From: Deroplatys truncata
Taxonomy: Eukaryota; Arthropoda; Insecta; Mantodea; Mantidae
Length of the DNA stretch: 64,000 nt
Assembly: GCA_030765065.1 (NCBI GenBank)
Contig: CM060978.1
Coordinates: 115,859,692 to 115,923,691 of the forward strand
Direction of reading: 5' to 3'
Both the position numbers and the translations under genes were made by a program. The notes under the pieces are model-generated. The model saw nothing but the letters and a program-made list of their open reading frames with translations, did no database searches and was not told where the DNA came from. This document shows positions 56,226 through 64,000 of this stretch, one piece after another (the first letter of the stretch is position 1; every line of letters begins with the position of its first letter).

Positions 56226-57381
56226 AAGTTTTTACAATTATTAGTTCTTACGGGTTAGTTCTTTCGCCCGCTTTCGTTGATTTATGTCATATATGCAACT
56301 ACAAAAGAGATGGGAAGGAACAAAATCTTATGTGAAACATTCAAACACCTTTCTCTACCAGTTATCAATTTTACTTTAAAATCTATTTTACGAATTATTC
56401 TATCCACCCTTATTAATAGATACCCGAAATTGATTTAAATTAGCATTGTGCCTTCGTTTTATCTCAAGGCCGCGGATCGCGCGAATGCGTGCTCCGCACA
56501 CAGTCCACTATATTGCGGGTTTTTCCGTTCCGTAACTCCCGCGTTACTTACTCACGAGTGTTGAGTGTTAGTAATAAATAAATAAATGTATGTAATTACT
56601 AACCTTGTTATAAGCATTGTTGAAAGTGCTGTCCATCTGTGCGAAGACATTCTTAACATCTTCGGAAGAAATTACCATTCACACGCATAAGTTCTTGCGT
56701 AATGTTCATAAATTCTACATTTATATTGTCCTTAAGTTCGTCTATGGTGTGGGGATTGTTCCTATAAACTTTATGTTTTAGCTTTTAGCGACACCGTTGT
56801 TCTAAATTTATTGACCAAGCCCGGAACCGGATAACCAGGAAATTGCTGCTGAGATTGCCTACACACGTGTCTACATGATTCAGTTTTCACGTTTGTGTCG
56901 TACATAAAAATACGCTGTCCAAACGTGAATTTGTTGGCAGGTGTTTCCGTGGACTAATAAGAGAATAACATTCCTAAGGAAATCACACACAACACGAAGA
57001 CAAAGCAACGAGTGAGACAGCTCACAGATAATAAACGTACCCTTGACAAGTCCCGCGCCGCTTTTGCGCTGTGGCGTAATACCGAGGTCACCGCTGTCTC
57101 GGCCGATACACATATAAGGCGGTTGTGGCCTTGACATAAAATGAAGGCACTGCACTACGGTAATATACGTTTTTATACGCTGAGGCATTCCACTAGAGAT
57201 CCCAGATGTCCCGTTTTACCTGGGATAATCAAATTTCTAGACTTCTGTACTGGAAAATTATAAGTACAGTCCAACCGATGCTAATGTTCCGTTCTTCCGA
57301 AGCACCCGAGAAAAGCAAACTTCCTCCCTCTTCGTTGTACACTTCAGGTATTTTCTGATGTTGATTACACTGTTTGTATAC
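56226..57381. other. unannotated stretch
   Basis: No gene, RNA or shared repeat. A minus-strand frame of 102 codons at 56880-57188 has no motif. Confidence 0.4.
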
Positions 57382-58101
57382 TGAAGCAGTAATTTGTATC
57401 ACAATAATGTAAATGTCAGAGTGATTGTAGTGTGACATTGATTTGAGATGTTTGTTGATTATAAGCATTGTCGAGAAGTGGGTTTATACGGCCTTACTGA
57501 AACTGACAATAATAGCGTGTAATAATGTAGCGAGGGGGTAGCTGTTTATCATTATTAGAGACGAGCAAATGACGTCAGAGTGCCGTGTTTTTCTTAGAAT
57601 TTGCGGGAACATTTTTCCTAGAGCATATGTTTTCGTAAGCTCGGTTATAATCTTTAGGCATATTGGGGCGAGGAAGTATAAATTCAGTGTGAGGGTCAAG
57701 TTTCACGTAGTTCAACGGAGGCATTCATGGAGTATACATCGCACGAAGTTCATCAACGTTACGCGTAGCAAATTTATGAAAAATCTCTCGTGTCGTAAAG
57801 TTAATTACACAAAAAGTTGAAGTACGCGAATTAATAATGGGCAGTAAAGAAGTTATTATAACAGTTTCAGTTTGGCGAGTGTCAAGATTAATAGGTGAAA
57901 GTGAATAGTGGGTTACGACAATAAAAGTGTAAAACAAATTCTTTTATCAGTGTTATCTTTGGATAAAAACTCCTTTCCGTTTACACACCTGTACAAGATA
58001 AGTGCTTGACCGAGAAATCATAGCTAGCCGGAGGACAGTGAACCCAAAATTAAATACAATAACAGGCGCCCAGTAAAAGATAACACGAAGTGACCGCGAC
58101 A
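57382..58101 (+). mobile_element. gypsy-like LTR, copy 3
   Basis: It starts TGAAGCAGTAATTTG and ends GACA. It aligns with the LTRs at 17503 and 21033/26343 (GTTTATACGGCCTTACTGAA, AACAGTTTCAGTTTGGCG, GCTAGCCGGAGGACAGTGAA, AACAGGCGCCCAGTA). TATA box in GAAGTATAAATTCAG at 57674-57688; AATAAA at 57920-57925. No second LTR or coding region nearby, but leader sequence follows, so it is a 5' LTR remnant rather than a clean solo LTR. Confidence 0.85.
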
Positions 58102-58235
58102 AATTGTCTTTCATACGTGCGGCAGATAAATAGTAGTATCTTTCGACTACAAACATTAATACCACTACATATTGTTTCCACAACGTGGGGCGAACAATAA
58201 TAATACCCCCACAATACACGACTTGAGAGATTGTA
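58102..58235 (+). repeat. gypsy-like leader remnant
   Basis: AAATTGTCTTTC follows the LTR and CATATTGTTTCCACAACGTG with GGGCGAACA lies about 60 bp later, the same repeated leader motif as at 18347-18600. Confidence 0.55.
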
Positions 58236-60269
58236 AAACAAGATTGCTCATGAGCGCACACAGCACAAAAGCTACCTAGGCGGTATTGAAAATAAGGTTT
58301 CCCAGTCTTCCATGACAAAATGATGAAGCATCTCTGCATTAGGACTGTCTGCCGCATAAAACTATTTTGGGTGATCCTACAGATAAAATTTTAAATGACT
58401 GAGTTTAGGGGAACGTTCAGGAACTGCTCTTACCTTATCTATCCATTTGCCATGGTAGATATCAGCCAGTTCATCTTGAACAATCTGATTAAAATGTACT
58501 GAAGCCTCGTCATAGTAAACACGTGCTTCTTGTTTGTAGGGGTACATTCTGTATTTAGCGCTTCCACTCCCTTCCTTACTTCCCCGTAACGTCCATTGGA
58601 CCAGGAATCCCTACCACGCAAATGCGCAGGCGGCTATTACTACTACTGTTGTTATCAAAACTTAGAGCTAGAAATTACATACCCAAGCGTCTAATTCTTG
58701 TTTTTGTAAAAAATTACCTCCAAGAATACTATTTTGAAATGCGAGCATTTTCGTTTTCAATTTTAATTTTAAAATTACAGAAATATTGTACACATACAAG
58801 ATATTTAGTTTTCAAGACAGTTGATTTTTTTTCGTGCATTTGTACTGAATTGATGAAAGGAACTAAAGAACTTGTGCTAAGTTTGAACTAAGGAATGAAA
58901 GAAAATAAATGCTTCGATTTAAACATTTATCTACTTATAAGCACCTGAAATATGAACAAAATATACAATGGTTTTTAACCGACAGATACGAAAATAAAAA
59001 ACTTAATGAGCTTACCTAAGCAAACAAAGAAAAGCAAAATTGGTGTTTAATTTCGAAGTTCATAAGTTTAAAATAAATCAAAATCATTTTATTTCAACAT
59101 TAATCGAGGAGAGTAAAAGCCACCCCATCTTACTTTTATTTGAATCTATAGCAACGACGCCATGTAAAGTATTGGTCACACCCTCCGCAGGTAGTGATAC
59201 CACAAATGTCTGCATAGAGTACTACTAAGGTCATATTCAGTTCTTGGTTGCAAATTATTAACTCTCGCTAAAATTACGGATAAAAACAAAAGTCGTAAAC
59301 TGTAGCGAAACAACGCACTTAAAGAAATTCAAAATGACCAAAAATGTAGCTCAGCTGCTGTTTTGTCAAACGTGCCTTAATCGTTCTATGTTTGGATTAG
59401 GGTACCAAGAATAAATGGACAGAACTCATTTCCTTCTGCTGAAATAAGAGCTCAGGCTAAAGTGGTAGTACATGCAACATTTCATTCATCTGTGCACGCA
59501 GAACATATGATGACATTTTTACCCTTCCACGCATTTGGTATTGTCTTTCATCAAGTAGACAAGTCAACGTTTATCGCATCCTGTATTGTAGAAATAATGT
59601 TTCCAACCAAGGTTTTCAACTCATTGCCTTCGTTTGCAGTAGTTCACCAGCTGGGTTACACACATTTTATTCTACTCGTGTTTCTGTCGGATAATTCTTC
59701 ACTGTTATTACTCAAGTGGATAAGACATATCTTCTTTTTTTTCCTTCCACTATCTCGGACTAAATATCCAATCTCTAATGATAACATAAGTGGGTAATAT
59801 TGTGTTGAAATTTGTAGTTAAGATGACCCAGTTCTGTAAGAAAATATTTAATGGGTGTGTATGTCCATCTACAATGGCCATAATACCACCTAGGGGGTGT
59901 ATTTATTAACCAGTCTCTGGACGAGTCTCATCAAATTTCGGTTATGCAGAATGAATATCACGGGTCCAGGCCCACTGTTTTAAGTGAATAAATTTAAATA
60001 AGTTACTTTTCATAAAGATCATATTGTGATTAAACAAATATAGCGCTAAACGATACTTTGCACAAGGCAGGTTAGATCATTCATATGTAAAATAAGTTGA
60101 TCTATCAGTAATTCAAACTGATTTAGCAGTTGCTGTTAAAGTTATTGTGTTAGTGACTCTGTGCCATGGCTAAACGTCTTAGGTATTTGATAAATACATG
60201 CAAATGGAGAAGCTGACACAATAAAAAAAACAACAGGATATGGTGCACTCACGCTGAAATTTACTCCCC
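58236..60269. other. unannotated AT-rich stretch
   Basis: Frames at 58622-58891, 59040-59228 and 59462-59797 have no recognised motif. Confidence 0.4.
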
Positions 60270-60425
60270 TAAAGCCTGCCCCAGTCAACAAGCTTGAAAT
60301 CGTTAGGGACCTCTGTGCCTCTTTCTAGGCCTGCCTACATGTGACCTATAGCCTCCTGTGATTGCTTCACTTATCTGTTTCTCCTGGGGATGATAAGCAC
60401 AAATATTAGGTCTATCAATGAAATT
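60270..60425 (+). mobile_element. SINE-B, copy 3 (5'-truncated)
   Basis: GATTGCTTCACTTATCTGTT, TCCTGGGGATGATAAGCACA and AGGTCTATCAATG match the 3' part of the SINE-B copy at 37160-37215. No tRNA-like head is present. Confidence 0.6.
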
Positions 60426-60662
60426 CATATTTATTTAATATCAAATTAATCAAATTGCATTGAAATGACATATCTCATTAGCGACTATTAATATTAATTT
60501 AATTCCACAATTGACCTAAGTGGTCGAAACTATAAAGCCCGGGACTTAAAGTACTTACGTCATTGTAAGTCGCCAATGAGGTATATCATCTCAATACAAT
60601 TTGAGATCTTGTGGTTTACCAGGAAAAATACGAATCAGTTGAGAATTTAATGTCATACTGGC
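60426..60662. other. unannotated spacer
   Basis: Nothing recognised. Confidence 0.4.
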
Positions 60663-60745
60663 ATATTGCCATGGTAGCTCAGTGGTTAGAGCAACTGCAT
60701 GGAGATTGGGAGATCTGTGGTCCAAATCCTGGCCATGACATTGCA
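60663..60745 (+). mobile_element. tRNA-like element, SINE head
   Basis: GGTAGCTCAGTGGTTAGAGC is a near-perfect tRNA D-arm and Pol III A box. GTGGTCCAAATCC is the B box, and the ends TGCCATGG and CCATGACA nearly pair. The middle (GAGATTGGGAGATCTG) does not give a normal anticodon arm, so it is tRNA-derived rather than a working tRNA gene. Confidence 0.65.
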
Positions 60746-62899
60746 TTTTTCAGTCATCTGTAGGTATTTTGTTTAAAATAATTATTACCTACTTTTAAAC
60801 TTTATTAATCATTTGAATCAAATAATGGAGGCTTTTAATGTTAAACCTTAAATTAAATTGTGTAAATATAATACTTAGATCCTTCTTTATTTTCTGTGGG
60901 TGAGTGGATACAGAGTTAAATAGGTAGAGGTCATATACATTAATTTGTCTACTGAAGCTTGTATTAATTCTTGTAGACTCAAAATTTCAACTTATCTTGA
61001 AATATAATATGCTTGTACAGAACTTATTTTGTTGTTAATAAATTTGCAAAATAAGAGTTATCTTTGCTAGCTCCTTCAAAGATATGGATTCATCCTCTGA
61101 GACCTTTTGCTACTATTTTCCTCAAACTTTTATAACTGCTGGGATAATGGTAGGAGAAGCTAATAATCTATTGGAAATAAAACCTTAATAGCACCTATAA
61201 CAAAAGGGATAATCTAGCTTATACTGACATAGTCTGGACATTAATAGTGAAATTAAATAGGTCTCTTCAGCAGTCTTATAAATAAGAGAACAGAATATAT
61301 CAACATTCACAGTGAAATACAAGGGCTCTTCAACCATAAAAATATAGACATAGTCTTGCTTACACAGAGAAGATAGAAAGAAAAGAAAAAGGAAAGACAA
61401 AAAGATGAAATATGTTGTTCACATAAGTAAGATTAGGTTAGGGAGATAGATGCATAATCACATAAAACAATAAGAGCTTCAGTCATAAAAACACATAAAA
61501 AAGCTAGGATTGCCTGAGGTAAGGTAACATCACAGGAAGGGGAGGAGGGGAGAGGAAAAGAGAAAGAATTAAAATGAATTGGACCTGAGTCTACACAGAT
61601 ATAGACAACAGAACTCAGTGCATAGGTTAGTCAACGATTCTGCATCACCTAAAAACACATTGTTCACTGAAATAAAACTTGGTGTGCAGGGATAGTCCAT
61701 ACTAATGACATTCCCAACTTTTTTCTACTTCTGGTTCTGTCAGAAGTCACTCCATCTCTCTTAGTTTAAATGTAAAACATATTTTTACATTTTTTAAATA
61801 ATGCTTATTAAGAGATTTTCAAAAGTATCCAGACTTGATGCTTCTGCATGTATGTTGTCACTCCAAGGAACAAAAATAATGCATAAAATAATAAGATGCT
61901 CTTCCACCCCACCAAAAAACTTTGCAAAAACTCTAAATTTGTTATTTAATGAACAGCTTGTCAGCATGCCAATCAATCATGGAAATCATTTGAGGGAGAC
62001 ATAATGAAAAAGCCTTTCCTCCATAAGTCCCATGTATGTAACCTGTATGACACTACCAAAGAGCATGTACTATATAAACAGAAATCCAGAAGACTGCTTT
62101 TCTGAGGGAGTTCACATGCTATCATAATCACCTTTATGTCATCCTTGAGTTAAGGAATAACCTAACTAGGTTTTACAAATGTCTTGTGTCACTTGTCTTA
62201 TTCAGTGCTTCAGGCCACTAAGTTGTTGGGCCTTTCTCGATATACTACAAACTCTAAGCAATCTTACACAAACCAACCTCACTATGTGACCTCTTCTATC
62301 CATCTACTGTTGTGGAAAAACCCAGTGTAAACAGTGATGTACATTCTGTCCATATTGACCTGGAGCTCCCTTTTTTTTTTTTTTTTTTTAAAGAAGTTGT
62401 CTATCTGCATAGCTCAGTGGACTGGGCTTGGAAACAAATTTGTGATAGACAGTATTATATGATTTCAATGCAAATTAAATATCTTAGAGTTTAGCATTTT
62501 TCTAAAGAAATAAGGACCAATGACATTATGCCTAACAATACCAAAATACCAAAATATTAAGTTTTAGTAGGTCATGTGTGTGGTTCCCCTCTATCCATTG
62601 TGGAACAAAGTCTGACCCCTATCGGCAGTTGAATTGTTGAGAAATCTATTGAGACAGAATGCAACCCCATCTGAGAATATGATTTGTCCAAGAAAAACTG
62701 GAGTATTATTATTAATAATGCACTTCATTAATTTTCAAAACTGTTTTTTTTTCAAGTTCCATTTATACCCCGCCTTTAACTACAATGGTCATATCAGCAG
62801 TCTTTCCTTTGGAACATATTACTGGTGGCAATGGAGTTAACTCGTATTTGCTTGTCACTGGATTTCTGGTAAACTTTGGATTTTATTCATTAGATCATA
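60746..62899. other. unannotated AT-rich stretch
   Basis: No gene recognised. A poly-T run lies at 62371-62389. Short frames have no motif. Confidence 0.4.
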
Positions 62900-63052
62900 C
62901 ACTTTCATTCATACTTCCAGACTCTGGGGAGGATAGGGAATAACCTTGGCTATAGAAAAATTCCCATCGCCCCCTCCCCAGCAGGGAAATGAACAGGGAC
63001 CCCTTGCAAAGCAGGCAGAGCTCTACCATCTAAACTATGAGGCCAGCCCTAA
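62900..63052 (-). mobile_element. tRNA-derived SINE-C, copy 2
   Basis: On the minus strand the head has TAGTTTAGATGGTAGAGC (A box) and GTCCCTGTTCATTTCCCTGC (B-box region). The body TTCCCTATCCTCCCCAGAGT and TATGAATG match copy 1 at 7690-7812. Confidence 0.75.
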
Positions 63053-63353
63053 AAACTGCAATCTTCTAACAAGATCATCCCCTAAAAGTTCCTGAAATAA
63101 TTGACTTTTATAAGAACGTTGCTTGACACTTTTTTCATCATGGAGCTTTGTCTTATATTTTATTCTAAGGGCAAGTTTCTTCTGAAACTTTTTGATTTTT
63201 TTGCATACACTGAAGAAGAATATCCAATATAGCAATCTTCAAAGGTGATTTAATGTTGGCAAATTCTTTATACTTGCAAATTGAGTGCATTTACTTATGA
63301 TTCTTATCATTGTAGTATATTGAATTGGATTATGATCGGGACCTTCTGAGTTC
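63053..63353. other. unannotated spacer
   Basis: Nothing recognised. Confidence 0.4.
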
Positions 63354-63669
63354 TTTTTTATTATTTATTTATTTTTAATATTTTTTATTTATTTATGGAC
63401 ACACTTTTTAACTACTATGGTTCTTTAGCGTCCTATTCTATATATGGTGTGAAAAATCGGAAATACTTGCTCAGAGGTCTCTTTATCAAGTGTAAGGTTC
63501 TTTTACATGTCAAAAATCTAAGACATAGGACCACCAGCTTTACTTCGCTTCTAAAGGAAGCCATACCAAGGACTTTTACGCCGAAAAAAATCCATCACCC
63601 TCCGCCGAGTTTGAACCTGTGACCTCAGGAACTAGAGGCCTAGTGGTACCCTAGATCACGGAGGATGAC
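63354..63669 (-). mobile_element. SINE-A, copy 6 (full length, diverged)
   Basis: Reverse orientation, with an (ATTT)n-like tail at the left and a tRNA-like head at the right (B box in GAGTTTGAACCTGTG, A box near 63641-63654). The body keeps ACTACTATGGTTCTTTAGCG, CAGAGGTCTCTTTATCA and GAAAAAAATCCATC with more changes than the other copies, so it is likely the oldest. Confidence 0.9.
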
Positions 63670-63912
63670 AGGCAGCTTCAGAGATATTCATTTTTAGGCA
63701 TGTTCATTACTGTGGAGAATCTGAACCATATTTCTCTTTCTTCAATCATCAACGCAAATCAAACAGTCACAGACTCAACATGTATGAAGTTGAAATTATA
63801 TATGTAGGAGTTTGAAGAAAATTCGTAAACAGGTTCCAAATTTATTTGATTGGTGCAAAATTAAAGGTATCTATGTAGTTATACAACTTTATAGATTACT
63901 TTCCAAATTATC

Positions 63913-63946
<34 letters not shown>

Positions 63947-64000
63947 TTAATAAATACTACTGTACTAATTCTGCCAAAAAGGGAATACACCTAAAATTTA
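63670..64000. other. unannotated end of window
   Basis: (ATA)n microsatellite at 63913-63942. No gene seen. Confidence 0.5.

Noticed and set aside
60663-60745. Functional tRNA gene
   Set aside because: The A and B boxes are good but the anticodon region does not fold normally and the acceptor pairing is imperfect.

Overview
The window looks like repeat-rich, AT-rich intergenic or intronic DNA from an arthropod, most likely an insect with a large genome. The recognisable transposon families are insect-type: a mariner with SETMAR-like transposase, a DUF4817/DDE_3 element, Jockey-like LINEs, Penelope-like GIY-YIG remnants, a Ty3/gypsy-type LTR element and several tRNA-derived SINEs. I cannot name the species. 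I found no convincing host gene, no functional tRNA or rRNA gene and no prokaryotic-style operon. Every protein-coding signal I recognise belongs to a transposable element (TE), and almost all are broken by frameshifts or stops.

Layout. 1-1392: minus-strand remnant of a DUF7869-type repeated gene. 2170-2500: a dispersed repeat seeded on a CA microsatellite. 3006-5340: a large minisatellite of about 39-40 bp units with dimeric and higher-order structure. 6565-8900: three different tRNA-derived SINEs. 10.6-15.2 kb: Tc1 fragments, a small 30-bp minisatellite, a Penelope GIY-YIG tail and a minus-strand Tc1 pseudogene. 16.8-19.8 kb: a SINE fragment, an LTR with adjoining internal DNA, its repeated leader, and a DDE transposase pseudogene. 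21.0-27.2 kb: a Ty3/gypsy-like element on the minus strand with paired LTRs and a 4-bp target duplication; most of its pol is deleted. 27.2-31.9 kb: nothing recognised. 31.9-33.8 kb: a PIF/Harbinger-like non-autonomous element with a second inverted-repeat element nested inside it. 34-41 kb: dispersed repeats, a SINE and a palindromic element at 39.8-40.7 kb. 41.3-55.7 kb: a dense, more GC-rich cluster of mariner, DUF4817/DDE_3, four LINE remnants, a Penelope tail, a 5S-like dimer and another DDE transposase. 57.4-58.2 kb: a third LTR of the gypsy-like family. 58.4-64 kb: mostly featureless AT-rich DNA with three SINEs.

The clearest biological result is a six-copy tRNA-derived SINE family (called SINE-A here). 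Its members sit in both orientations, carry Pol III A and B boxes, and have split two different LINEs, once with a perfect 12-bp target-site duplication. I see no evidence of a new multi-gene system. The unusual items are nested or structural: the minisatellite, the Harbinger and palindromic elements, and the repeated primer-site-like leader of the LTR family.
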